From an uncultured Lachnospiraceae bacterium (GTDB lineage Bacteria; Bacillota; Clostridia; Lachnospirales; Lachnospiraceae): a stretch of 64,000 nucleotides of DNA. The notes beneath the pieces are model-generated. The model was given only the letters and a program-made list of their open reading frames with translations, did no database searches and had not been told where the DNA came from. Both the position numbers and the translations under genes were made by a program. This document shows, piece after piece, positions 24,274-33,220 of this stretch. Every line of letters begins with the position of its first letter. Position 1 is the stretch's first letter. The DNA lies in NCBI GenBank assembly GCA_910579465.1, contig CAJTUB010000004.1, positions 124,436 through 188,435 on the forward strand, given 5' to 3'.

Positions 24274-26322
24274 ATGGAAAAAGACACGGAACGGTTACGG
24301 GAAGAAGCGCATCTGAAGGAATGTGTGAAGGTAATCCGGGAGAATATTGCGGTATACGAAAAAGACGTTGCCGTAATGGGAGAAGAGATTCAGGATATGT
24401 ACAAGCGTTACCATGATGACGACCCGGAGATTTTTACCCAGCTATCCAACACAATTACGATGCATGACAACATGCGGCAGGCGCTTTCCAAAAATCTGCG
24501 GGCGTTAAAGAAGGCATATTTTGGCAGAATTGATATCAAAGAGCCCGGTCGGGACGAGGAAACGTTTTATATCGGAAAAGGCGGTGTGATGAAGGACGGG
24601 ACGACGATTGTTGTCATCGACTGGCGTGCCCCGATTGCAAATGTCTATTATGAAAACGGCCTCGGCATGTGTTCGTATGTGGCGCCGGAAAAGAAAGAAA
24701 TTACAATCGAGCTGCAGAAAAAGCGTACCTATGAAGTCTGTGAAGACAAGCTGATAGAGTATTACGATTCCGAGGTCGTGGCAAACGATGAACTCCTGAC
24801 GAAATATCTTGCGAAAAACAAGGAAGCAGTGCTCGGAGAAATTATTGCAACGATTCAAAAGGAACAGAATGAGATTATACGGAAGTCCCCGTACCGGAAT
24901 CTTATCGTGCAGGGTGTGGCGGGCAGCGGAAAGACGACCGTGGCAATGCACCGCATTTCCTATATTCTATATAATTACGGAAAGGATTTCCGGCCGGAGG
25001 ATTTTTACATTATCGGCAGCAACCGGATTCTGCTAAATTATATTACCGGCGTACTGCCGGAGTTAGATGTGCGCGGCGTGCGGCAGATGACGATGGAGCA
25101 GCTTTTTGTACGGCTTTTGTATGAGGACTGGAAGGAGAAAAAATATAAGATAGTCCCGTGCGGGCAGAAGGATTTTTATAAGGGAACGTCCGGGTGGTTC
25201 CGCGCACTGGAAGCATTCTGCCTGCGGCTGGAGGAGAATGTCATCCCGCATAACGATATTTTATTTGAGGACGAGTGCCTGTACAGTGCGGAGCAGGTGC
25301 GGCAGTACCGGATGGAAAATCCGGCACTTTCCATCCAGTCTAAAATCAATGCGCTCAATGCAAAGGTGCTGACGCGTTTAAAGAATCTGATTACCGGCAG
25401 GGACCTGACCTATATGCCGGAGGAAAAAAGGAAGCTGATTCAGGATTACAGCTGGCGGTTTGGCGGGAAGAAATGGAGGCAGCCGATTTACGAGCTGTAT
25501 GAGCTGTTTTTGCAGGAGCAGGGCGGGGTGCCGCCTGCAAAGCCGCGGAAGGAGCTTGATGTGTATGACCTCGCGGCACTTGCCTACCTGTATAAGCGTG
25601 TCAAGGAGACGGACCCGATTCGTGAGGCACACCATATCGTCATTGATGAAGCACAGGATTTCGGTATGATGGTATATCATGTGTTACATTTTTGCATTCC
25701 GCGCTGCACCTATACGGTCATGGGCGATGTGTCGCAGAACATCCACTTCGGCTTCGGGCTGAATGACTGGGAGGAGCTGCGGCAGACGCTTCTGACGGAC
25801 GAGCTGGACAGCTTCCGGGTGCTGTCAAAGAGCTACCGGAATACGGTGGAGATTTCGGAGTTTGCACAGGGCATCTTAGCCAAAGGCTCCTTCCGCGGCT
25901 ATACGATTGAGCCGATTATCCGGCATGGAAGCCCGGTTTCGGTAAGGCAGTGCCAGGGAGAGAGGGAGCTTTTGGCGGAGGCAGAGTATATCCTGAACGG
26001 CTGGCGGGAGGACGGGTATGATACGATAGCGGTTGTCTGCCGGAACGAGGCGGAGGCGGCACAGACGGCAAAGAAGCTGGCAGTACGGCTTCCAATTGAG
26101 GGAGGCGACCTTGAAACGGCGGAATTTAAAAGCGGTATTATGGTATTTCCGGTGAATTATACAAAGGGATTGGAGTTTGATGCGGTACTGCTTTATAATC
26201 CGACCGAAGCGGACTATCCGTCGGACGACGGGCATGCAAAGCTTCTCTATGTTGCGGCAACCAGAGCGCTCCACGAGTTGGCGGTGCTGCATATGGGAGA
26301 TTTAAGCGGGCTGCTCCGGTAA
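24274..26322 (+). CDS. HelD-like UvrD/Rep superfamily 1 helicase
   Basis: 682 residues. The N-terminal ~200 residues form a charged helical arm followed by YIGKGGVMKDG and VIDWRAPIANVYY, hallmarks of HelD proteins. Walker A IVQGVAGSGKTTVAMHR is near residue 213; motif II IVIDEAQDFG is near residue 455; the C-terminal helicase motifs are FRVLSKSYRNTVEI and LLYVAATRALHEL. HelD binds RNA polymerase and removes it from DNA after stalling or termination, rather than unwinding DNA. Length and domains are normal for the clostridial form. GAAGGAGG precedes the ATG. Confidence 0.88.
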   Translation: MEKDTERLREEAHLKECVKVIRENIAVYEKDVAVMGEEIQDMYKRYHDDDPEIFTQLSNTITMHDNMRQALSKNLRALKKAYFGRIDIKEPGRDEETFYIGKGGVMKDGTTIVVIDWRAPIANVYYENGLGMCSYVAPEKKEITIELQKKRTYEVCEDKLIEYYDSEVVANDELLTKYLAKNKEAVLGEIIATIQKEQNEIIRKSPYRNLIVQGVAGSGKTTVAMHRISYILYNYGKDFRPEDFYIIGSNRILLNYITGVLPELDVRGVRQMTMEQLFVRLLYEDWKEKKYKIVPCGQKDFYKGTSGWFRALEAFCLRLEENVIPHNDILFEDECLYSAEQVRQYRMENPALSIQSKINALNAKVLTRLKNLITGRDLTYMPEEKRKLIQDYSWRFGGKKWRQPIYELYELFLQEQGGVPPAKPRKELDVYDLAALAYLYKRVKETDPIREAHHIVIDEAQDFGMMVYHVLHFCIPRCTYTVMGDVSQNIHFGFGLNDWEELRQTLLTDELDSFRVLSKSYRNTVEISEFAQGILAKGSFRGYTIEPIIRHGSPVSVRQCQGERELLAEAEYILNGWREDGYDTIAVVCRNEAEAAQTAKKLAVRLPIEGGDLETAEFKSGIMVFPVNYTKGLEFDAVLLYNPTEADYPSDDGHAKLLYVAATRALHELAVLHMGDLSGLLR

Positions 26323-26403
26323 CGCCGGTATGCCTGCTGTGAAAAGCTTATCAGTTATCATAAAAGGACGAAGAATGAAACGACAGAATGGAGGGATTCC
26401 GGA

Positions 26404-27069
26404 ATGGTGCATATGGAAACGTATACGGCAAGGCTTCTGGAGCTTTTGAGGGACAGGTTTGGCAAAAGACTTGTCTACCTTGGCTTACAGGGCAGCTATC
26501 TCAGAAATGAAGCGAAGGAGAGCAGCGATATTGATATTATGGCGGTCATCGATGGCATAACGGTGGAGGATTTAAAGCGATACAGGGAGACGCTGGTTGA
26601 CGTCGGGGATTACGAAAAAGCCTGCGGCTTTCTCTGCGGGAGGGAGGAGCTGGCAGCCTGGAACCCCTTGGAGGTCTGCCATTTGCTCCATACGACAAAG
26701 GATTTGTACGGAACCCTGTCGGAATATCTCCCGGAATATACGGCGGAAGATGAAAAGAACTTTGTTAAGGTCAGCATAGGGAACTTTTACCATGAGCTTT
26801 GCCACCGGTATCTGTATGCGGACTGTGAAAAAAATATTGCAAGGCTGCCTGCAGCCTGCAAGCAGGTATTTTACATCCTTCAAAATTTATATTTTATTAA
26901 AACAGGAGTATTCTATAATTCTAAGGCAGAGCTGCTTTGCCGTCTGGAGGGGCAGGACAGGGAAGTATTTGCCCTGTCGCAGAGGCTGCAGGAGGATACG
27001 GAATTTGAATTTGATGCCGCATTATCCCTGCTGCTGACATGGTGCCGGGATACGCTTGGGAAATTATAA
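26404..27069 (+). CDS. Nucleotidyltransferase-fold protein
   Basis: 221 residues, start ATG 26404 behind GGAGGG. The motif QGSYLRNEAKESSDIDIMAV near residues 28-48 is the GS...DxD signature of minimal nucleotidyltransferases. The C-terminal ~100 residues are helical (NFYHELCHRYLYADCEKN), like a HEPN/KNTase-C type domain. It may be a small-molecule adenylyltransferase of the aminoglycoside type, or an MNT/HEPN-like protein; the target cannot be told. A strong terminator follows. Confidence 0.7.
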   Translation: MVHMETYTARLLELLRDRFGKRLVYLGLQGSYLRNEAKESSDIDIMAVIDGITVEDLKRYRETLVDVGDYEKACGFLCGREELAAWNPLEVCHLLHTTKDLYGTLSEYLPEYTAEDEKNFVKVSIGNFYHELCHRYLYADCEKNIARLPAACKQVFYILQNLYFIKTGVFYNSKAELLCRLEGQDREVFALSQRLQEDTEFEFDAALSLLLTWCRDTLGKL

Positions 27070-27073
27070 GGAA

Positions 27074-27110
27074 GCTCCGGGGCTGCGCTTTGTGCGGCAG
27101 CCCCGGCTTT
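27074..27110. terminator. Strong bidirectional terminator
   Basis: CCGGGGCTGC pairs with GCAGCCCCGG (stem within 27074-27107), then CTTTAAAAA on the plus strand. It lies between the nucleotidyltransferase gene and the convergent thrS. Confidence 0.75.
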
Positions 27111-27121
27111 AAAAATCCTTT

Positions 27122-28888
27122 TTAAAGGGTAAGCTGGGCGGCTTCCGCGTGCAGAAGCCCTGTCAGCTGTGCAAGCGGCATGCTTCCGAGGTCGCCCTCG
27201 TCTCTTTTACGAACCGAGACAGACCCGTTTTCCGCTTCCTTTTCTCCGAAGATAAGAAGATAAGGAACTCTTTCCGCTCTGGCTTCCCGTATTTTGTAGC
27301 CGATTTTTTCCGCCCTTGCATCCAGCTCGCAGCGGAAGCCCTCCTGTTTCAGTGCTTCTTCTACGGACTTTGCGTAATCGGTAAATTTGTCCGAAATCGG
27401 CAAAAGCTTTACCTGTACCGGGGAGAGCCACAGCGGGAATTTCCCGGCAAAATGCTCGATTAAGATTCCGATAAAGCGTTCTATGGAGCCGAAGATAACC
27501 CGGTGTATCATAATCGGACGGTGCTTTTTTCCGTCCGGCCCGGTATATTCCGCTTCAAACCGCTGCGGCAGCTGGAAGTCCAGCTGGATGGTCCCGCACT
27601 GCCAGGTTCTCCCGAGGGAGTCCTCTAAGTGGAAGTCAATCTTCGGACCGTAGAAGGCGCCGTCGCCTTCATTGATGACATAAGGGAGTGCAAGGTCTTC
27701 CAGGGCGCTTTTCAAGCCGTTGGTAGCAAGCTCCCAGTCCTGTTCGCTTCCGATGGAGTTTTCCGGCCGGGTAGAAAGCTCTACATGATACTGGAAGCCG
27801 AAGGCAGAGTAGAGTTCATCAATCAGGCGTATCACCCCTTTGATTTCCTCCGGGATTTGCTCCGGTGTCATAAAGATATGGGCATCATCCTGGGTAAAGC
27901 AGCGGACACGCATCAGACCGTGCAGGGTGCCGGATTTTTCGTGGCGGTGTACCAGTCCCAGTTCCCCGATACGCAGTGGAAACTCGCGGTAGGAGTGTGG
28001 CGTTGATTTGTAGACGAGCATGCCGCCCGGACAGTTCATCGGCTTAATCGCGAAGTCTGTTTCGTCAATGACGGTAGTATACATGTTTTCCCTGTAATGC
28101 TCCCAGTGTCCGGAGGTTTCCCAAAGCCCGCGGTTTAACATCATCGGCGTGGAAATTTCCAGATAGCCTTCTCTTGTGTGAAGCTTTCTCCAGTAATCAA
28201 TCAGCAGGTTTTTCAGAATCATCCCTTTCGGAAGGAAAAACGGAAAGCCGGGCCCCTCGTCGGAAAGCATAAACAGCGAAAGCTCCCTGCCTAATTTCCG
28301 GTGGTCGCGTTTTTTTGCTTCCTCCAGCTTTACCAGATACTCGTCCAGCATATCCTGACGCGGGAAGGAGATGCCGTAAATCCTGGTCAGCATCGGGTTC
28401 TTTTCGTCTCCCCGCCAGTAGGCGCCGGCAGTGGATAAGAGCCGGAGTGCCTTTACCGCGCTCGTATATGCCACATGAGGCCCGGCGCACAGCTCCACGT
28501 AGTCGCCCTGCTGATAGAAGCTTAATTCCTCCTCCGCAGGGAGGTCGCGGATAAGCTCTGTTTTGTACGGCTCGCCCTTTTCCTCCATAAGTGCAAGGGC
28601 TTTTTCACGGCTTAAGGTATAGTGTTGCAGCTGCAGGTTTTCCCGGACAATTTTTTTCATCTCGGCTTCAATTTCCCCGAAATACTCTGCGGAAAAATCA
28701 AAGGAAAATGCAAAGTCATAGTAAAACCCTTCTGCAATGGCGGGACCGATGGCACACAGGGTATCCGGCCAGAGGCGTTTTACTGCCTGTGCCAGAATAT
28801 GCGCGCTCGTGTGCCAAAATGCTTGCTTCCCTAAAACTTCTTCAAAGCTTACCTCCCCGACGGAACCGTCTTTCTTACGAATCTTCAT
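27122..28888 (-). CDS. thrS: Threonyl-tRNA synthetase (short form without TGS domain)
   Basis: 588 residues from the third Met (MKIRKKDGSVGE); AAAGGA lies 8 bases before it, and two earlier Met codons are only 0-3 bases from that site. The editing-domain motif HTSAHILAQAVKRLWP starts near residue 27. The class II core has RNRGLWETSGHW-like NRGLWETSGHW (motif 1 region), MNCPGGMLVY, LVHRHEKSGTLHGLMRVR (motif 2) and MIHRVIFGSIERF (motif 3). The C-terminal anticodon-binding domain ends with RKRDEGDLGSMPLAQLTGLL. It lacks most of the N-terminal TGS domain, so it is shorter than the ~640-residue standard form. The leader carries a T-box. Confidence 0.95.
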   Translation of the reverse strand: MKIRKKDGSVGEVSFEEVLGKQAFWHTSAHILAQAVKRLWPDTLCAIGPAIAEGFYYDFAFSFDFSAEYFGEIEAEMKKIVRENLQLQHYTLSREKALALMEEKGEPYKTELIRDLPAEEELSFYQQGDYVELCAGPHVAYTSAVKALRLLSTAGAYWRGDEKNPMLTRIYGISFPRQDMLDEYLVKLEEAKKRDHRKLGRELSLFMLSDEGPGFPFFLPKGMILKNLLIDYWRKLHTREGYLEISTPMMLNRGLWETSGHWEHYRENMYTTVIDETDFAIKPMNCPGGMLVYKSTPHSYREFPLRIGELGLVHRHEKSGTLHGLMRVRCFTQDDAHIFMTPEQIPEEIKGVIRLIDELYSAFGFQYHVELSTRPENSIGSEQDWELATNGLKSALEDLALPYVINEGDGAFYGPKIDFHLEDSLGRTWQCGTIQLDFQLPQRFEAEYTGPDGKKHRPIMIHRVIFGSIERFIGILIEHFAGKFPLWLSPVQVKLLPISDKFTDYAKSVEEALKQEGFRCELDARAEKIGYKIREARAERVPYLLIFGEKEAENGSVSVRKRDEGDLGSMPLAQLTGLLHAEAAQLTL

Positions 28889-28942
28889 GTTCATCATCCT
28901 TTCTTTTTTGAAATTTTGTTCGGGTAACGGTTGATTAACATA

Positions 28943-29200
28943 AGAAAAAGCACTCTCAAAGACACAAAATACGTATCTTTAAGGGTGCTGTCTGCACGGT
29001 TCCACCTTAATTTTTCACTTCGGATTCCATCAAATCCTAACCTTTAACGCAGGTGTACGGCAACGCTTACTCTGCTTTCGGCGCTGCAGCTCTGGAGTGG
29101 TTTTCGCAGGGGACTTTACATAAGCATCTTCCACCGTACAATGCTCTCTCTGGATGCAGTTCCTGTGCTACTCGTTTCCGTTATCGCTTTTTCTCATGCT
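28943..29200 (-). promoter_or_regulatory. T-box leader (Thr) of thrS
   Basis: On the minus strand: a stem I start with GGAAACGAGTAGCA, the AG-bulge region CCAGAGAGAGC, a specifier loop GAAAACCACTCC with ACC (Thr; plus 29099-29101), the T-box sequence AAGGTGGAACCGTG (plus 28995-29008), and a terminator stem AGCACCCTTAAAGATAC / GTGTCTTTGAGAGTGCT followed by TTTTTC (plus 28943-28989). Uncharged tRNA-Thr would favour the antiterminator and thrS expression. Confidence 0.92.
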
Positions 29201-29210
29201 AATTGCGGTT

Positions 29211-29239
29211 ATTATAGCACGATAGTCCGTGCGTGTCAA
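29211..29239 (-). promoter_or_regulatory. Consensus promoter for the T-box/thrS transcript
   Basis: Minus-strand TTGACA (plus 29234-29239), 17-bp spacer, TATAAT (plus 29211-29216): a perfect SigA match. Confidence 0.9.
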
Positions 29240-29324
29240 GTCCCTGACACAAACGGAGGTATAGCGCGGATAGCCCTGTCCCGTTGGAAAATTTCTTAAA
29301 AAAGTGAAAAATTTGTGAGAAGCA

Positions 29325-29353
29325 TTGATTTTAAAAAAATTGTGTGATACACT
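29325..29353 (+). promoter_or_regulatory. Promoter of the heterodimeric ABC exporter operon
   Basis: TTGATT (29325-29330), 17-bp spacer, TACACT (29348-29353). Transcription would start near 29360, right at the leader hairpin. Confidence 0.65.
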
Positions 29354-29361
29354 AACTAATC

Positions 29362-29426
29362 AGTACATCACGAAAATCCGGATGCAGTAGGGAAGTCCGG
29401 AGGTTACTGCGATGTGCTTTTTGTTT
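29362..29426 (+). terminator. Leader terminator/attenuator before the ABC exporter
   Basis: AGTACATC (29362-29369) pairs with GATGTGCT (29411-29418), and GCAGTA (29384-29389) with TACTGC (29405-29410). The structure ends in TTTTTGTTT (29418-29426), and the ribosome binding site AAAGGAGG follows at once. A terminator between promoter and start codon suggests control by premature termination. No upstream peptide with a good ribosome site is seen. Confidence 0.55.
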
Positions 29427-29442
29427 AAAGGAGGCATAAGGT

Positions 29443-31197
29443 ATGTTTAGTATGCTTAAAAAGCTGTCAGGCAGTGTCAGGGAGTATAAGAAGGCTTCCA
29501 TTCTGACGCCGTTTCTGATGATTGGCGAGGTAGTCATGGAGTGTCTGATTCCCTTTGTGATTGCGGAGCTGGTGAACCAGATTAAGGCAGAATGTGAGTT
29601 TCCTGTGATCCTGCGCTATGGTCTGGTTCTTCTTGTGATGGCATGTATATCGCTTATGTTCGGAGCGCTGGCAGGCGTGACCGGTTCCAAGGCATCCTGC
29701 GGCTTTGCAAAGAATCTGCGGCATGATATGTATTACCGGATCCAGGAGTATTCGTTTGAAAACATCGACCGGTTTTCTGCGTCGTCTCTTGTAACCCGTC
29801 TGACAACGGATGTTGCAAACGTGCAGATGGCGTACATGATGTTAATCCGTATTGCAATCCGCAGCCCGCTCATGTTCATTTTTGCGATTATCATGTCTTT
29901 TATTATGGGCGGTAAGCTTGCGCTGATGTTTGTTGTCGTTGTGCCGATTCTGGGCTTCGGTCTGGCTGTTGTGGTAAAAAAGGCAATGCCGATGTTCCGA
30001 CGTGTGTTCCGTAAATATGATAACCTGAACAGCTCGATTCAGGAAAATGTAAAGGGAATGCGCGTAGTGAAGTCCTATGTGCGGGAAGAGTACGAGAAGG
30101 AGAAGTTTGAAAGGGCTGCAGAGGATGTATGCAGGGATTTTACAAAGGCAGAGCGTATCGTAGCCTTTAACTCGCCGCTTATGCAGTTCTGTCTGTATAT
30201 TGATATGATTGCGGTATTGTCCTTCGGCTCGTACCTGATTATTACTTCGCAGGGACTGGCTCTGGATGTGGGGCAGTTTTCCGCAATGCTGACGTATGGC
30301 TTTATGATTCTGAGCTCCCTGATGATGCTTTCGATGATTTTTGTTATGCTGACGATGGCAAGCGAATCGGCAGAGCGTATCGTCGAGGTGTTAGAGGAAA
30401 GCTCTACGCTTACGAACCCGGAGCAGCCGATTTACGAGGTAGCAGACGGTTCGGTCCGCTTTGAAAACGTCAGCTTTAAGTATTCGCAGAAGGCGGAGCG
30501 GTTTGCACTCTCTGACATCAATCTGCAGATTGCGTCGGGAGAAACCATTGGCATCCTGGGCGGCACCGGCTCGTCTAAGACCTCGTTAATCCAGCTGATT
30601 TCCCGGTTATATGATGTGACCGAGGGAACGGTTTTTGTCGGCGGCAGGGACGTAAAGGAGTATGACCTCGAAACGCTCCGGAACCAGGTAGCGGTCGTGC
30701 TGCAGAAGAACGTGCTGTTTTCCGGCACGATTAAGGAGAACCTCCGCTGGGGAAATCCGGACGCAACCGACGAGGAGATAAAAGAGGCATGCCGTCTGGC
30801 ACAGGCAGACGAGTTTATCAGCAGCTTCCCGGACGGATACGACACCTACATAGAGCAGGGCGGTGCAAACGTATCCGGAGGACAGAAGCAGCGTCTTTGT
30901 ATTGCAAGGGCATTGTTAAAGAGGCCGAAGATTCTGATTCTGGACGATTCCACCAGTGCGGTGGATACCCGCACGGATGCGTTAATCCGGAAGGCGTTCC
31001 GGGAGTTTATTCCGGAGACGACAAAGATTATTATTGCCCAGCGGCTTTCTTCGGTACAGGATGCCGATAAGATTGTCGTGATGGATAAGGGACGTATTCT
31101 GGCGGCAGGCACCCACGAGGAGCTGCTTGCGACCAACGAGATTTACCAAGAGGTATACACTTCGCAGAACAAGGGAGGTGACGACGATGCCGAATAA
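29443..31197 (+). CDS. ABC exporter half-transporter with degenerate site (BmrC/TM287-like)
   Basis: 584 residues: six membrane helices (to about residue 310), then a nucleotide-binding domain. Walker A is ILGGTGSSKTSL (unusual GSSK), signature VSGGQKQRLCIARAL, and Walker B ILILDDSTSAVD with Asp in place of the catalytic Glu. The Glu-to-Asp change and the partner gene downstream show a heterodimeric exporter with one weak ATP site. Such pairs usually export drugs, lipids or peptides. AAAGGAGG precedes the ATG. The gene overlaps the second half-transporter by 11 bp. Confidence 0.9.
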   Translation: MFSMLKKLSGSVREYKKASILTPFLMIGEVVMECLIPFVIAELVNQIKAECEFPVILRYGLVLLVMACISLMFGALAGVTGSKASCGFAKNLRHDMYYRIQEYSFENIDRFSASSLVTRLTTDVANVQMAYMMLIRIAIRSPLMFIFAIIMSFIMGGKLALMFVVVVPILGFGLAVVVKKAMPMFRRVFRKYDNLNSSIQENVKGMRVVKSYVREEYEKEKFERAAEDVCRDFTKAERIVAFNSPLMQFCLYIDMIAVLSFGSYLIITSQGLALDVGQFSAMLTYGFMILSSLMMLSMIFVMLTMASESAERIVEVLEESSTLTNPEQPIYEVADGSVRFENVSFKYSQKAERFALSDINLQIASGETIGILGGTGSSKTSLIQLISRLYDVTEGTVFVGGRDVKEYDLETLRNQVAVVLQKNVLFSGTIKENLRWGNPDATDEEIKEACRLAQADEFISSFPDGYDTYIEQGGANVSGGQKQRLCIARALLKRPKILILDDSTSAVDTRTDALIRKAFREFIPETTKIIIAQRLSSVQDADKIVVMDKGRILAAGTHEELLATNEIYQEVYTSQNKGGDDDAE

Positions 31198-33130
31198 GGA
31201 AACGCAAAACGGCGGGATGCCCGGAAAGATGCCGGGGAAGCGCCCGAGGATGAAAAAGGGGATGCTAAAGCGTCTGATTTCCATGCTGTTCGGATTTTAT
31301 CCGGTGCGGCTGCCACTTGTCCTGCTGTGTATTGTATTTTCTGCGGTAGTCAGCTCCATTCCGGCGCTCTTTATGCAGAATGTAATTGCGGTGATTGAAA
31401 AGTATTACCGTTTTGGCGACTGGGACACGGCGAGCGGGGAGATTATGTCATGGGTGCTCCGGCTGGCGTTCTTTTATGTGCTGTCCCTGATTTCCGCGTT
31501 TGTTTATACGCAGATGATGGCAGTGATTACGCAGGGCTTCTTAAAGAAGATGCGCTGCAAGATGTTTGACGGGATGCAGAATCTTCCGGTCAAGTATTTT
31601 GACCAGAACAACCACGGCGATATTATGAGCTACTATACCAACGATATTGATACCCTGCGCCAGCTTGTATCCCAGTCAATTCCGCAGCTTCTGATTTCCG
31701 GAGTTGTGGTGGTTACAGTGTTTAGCATTATGCTGTATTTCAGCGTATGGATGACGATTCTGGTTGTGCTCGGGGTTGCGGCAATGACCTTTGTGACAAA
31801 GAAAATCGGAGGAAATTCCGCGAAGTTCTTTTTGCGCCAGCAGCAGGCAATCGGAAAAACCGAAGGCTTTGTTGAGGAAATGATGAACGGCCAGAAGGTG
31901 GTCAAGGTGTTCTGCCATGAGGAAAAAAGCGGGCTGGACTTTGACAAAATCAATGAGACGCTGTACGAGGATTCGAGGAAGGCAAACCAGTACGCCAATA
32001 TGCTGATGCCGATTCTCAATAACATCGGCAATGTGCTGTATGTGGTGGTGGCGCTTGCAGGAGGGCTGTTCCTTCTGACGGATGCGCCGAACCTGAGCAT
32101 TTCCGGAATGGCGTTCAGCATTAGTATTGTAGTGCCGTTCTTAAATATGACGAAGCAGTTTTCGGGAAATATCAGCCAGGTTTCCCAGCAGTTAAATTCC
32201 GTGATTATGGGTATGGCAGGTGCCGAGCGTATTTTTGACCTGCTAGACCAGGCACCGGAGGTGGACGACGGTTATGTTACGTTAGTAAATGCTGTTGTAG
32301 CGCCGGACGGGACGATAACGGAGAGCGAGAAGCGTACCGGTACATGGGCGTGGAAGCATCCGCATCAGGCGGACGGCTCCGTAACGTATACGCTGTTACG
32401 CGGCGACGTGCGTCTGAATGAAGTGGATTTCGGCTATGACGAGGATAAGATGGTGCTGCACAATGTCACCGTTTTTGCGGAGCCGGGCCAGAAGGTGGCG
32501 TTTGTAGGAGCAACCGGCGCCGGAAAGACGACGATTACGAACCTGATTAACCGCTTTTATGACATTGCCGACGGTAAAATCCGGTATGACGGCATCAACA
32601 TCAACAAGATTAAGAAAGCCGACCTGCGCCGTTCCCTCGGCATCGTGCTGCAGGATACGAATCTCTTTACCGGCACCGTAATGGACAATATCCGTTACGG
32701 TAAGCTGGATGCGACCGATGAGGAGTGCATTGCGGCGGCAAGGCTTGCAGGCGCCGACGACTTTATTACCCGTCTGCCGGAGGGGTATCAGACGATGCTC
32801 GCCGGAAACGGTGCGAATCTTTCCCAGGGGCAGCGTCAGCTGCTTGCCATTGCAAGGGCAGCGGTTGCAGACCCGCCGGTTATGATTCTGGACGAGGCGA
32901 CATCTTCGATTGATACGCGTACGGAGGCAATTGTGCAAAAGGGCATGGATTCCCTGATGGAAGGGCGTACCGTATTTGTCATTGCGCACCGTCTCTCCAC
33001 GGTAAAGAATTCGGATGTTATCATGGTACTGGACCACGGCTCTATTATCGAGCGCGGAAGCCATGAAAAGCTGATTGAGGAAAAGGGTACTTATTACAGG
33101 CTTTATACCGGGGCGTTTGAACTGGAATAG
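31187..33130 (+). CDS. ABC exporter half-transporter with canonical site (BmrD/TM288-like)
   Basis: 647 residues from ATG 31187 (GGGAGG 7 bases upstream). A basic Gly/Met/Lys-rich N-terminal stretch precedes six membrane helices. An insertion of about 55 residues (GYVTLVNAVVAPDGTITE to VTYTLLRGDV) separates the membrane domain from the nucleotide-binding domain, a known feature of this clostridial subgroup. Walker A FVGATGAGKTTIT, signature LSQGQRQLLAIARA and Walker B MILDEATSSID are canonical, with Glu present. It forms the active half of the heterodimer with the preceding gene. Confidence 0.9.
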   Translation: MPNKETQNGGMPGKMPGKRPRMKKGMLKRLISMLFGFYPVRLPLVLLCIVFSAVVSSIPALFMQNVIAVIEKYYRFGDWDTASGEIMSWVLRLAFFYVLSLISAFVYTQMMAVITQGFLKKMRCKMFDGMQNLPVKYFDQNNHGDIMSYYTNDIDTLRQLVSQSIPQLLISGVVVVTVFSIMLYFSVWMTILVVLGVAAMTFVTKKIGGNSAKFFLRQQQAIGKTEGFVEEMMNGQKVVKVFCHEEKSGLDFDKINETLYEDSRKANQYANMLMPILNNIGNVLYVVVALAGGLFLLTDAPNLSISGMAFSISIVVPFLNMTKQFSGNISQVSQQLNSVIMGMAGAERIFDLLDQAPEVDDGYVTLVNAVVAPDGTITESEKRTGTWAWKHPHQADGSVTYTLLRGDVRLNEVDFGYDEDKMVLHNVTVFAEPGQKVAFVGATGAGKTTITNLINRFYDIADGKIRYDGININKIKKADLRRSLGIVLQDTNLFTGTVMDNIRYGKLDATDEECIAAARLAGADDFITRLPEGYQTMLAGNGANLSQGQRQLLAIARAAVADPPVMILDEATSSIDTRTEAIVQKGMDSLMEGRTVFVIAHRLSTVKNSDVIMVLDHGSIIERGSHEKLIEEKGTYYRLYTGAFELE

Positions 33131-33170
33131 AAGATACGGTCAGGAAAAACCGCAGGAAGAAACAGAATGG

Positions 33171-33220
33171 AACTACCGCTGTCAGGGCAGGAATTGCCGG
33201 GACAGCGGTAGTTTTGGTTT
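33171..33220. terminator. Bidirectional terminator
   Basis: AACTACCGCTGTC (33171-33183) pairs exactly with GACAGCGGTAGTT (33201-33213), followed by TTGGTTT. It ends the ABC operon and lies at the stop codon of the convergent DUF1015 gene. Confidence 0.8.
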
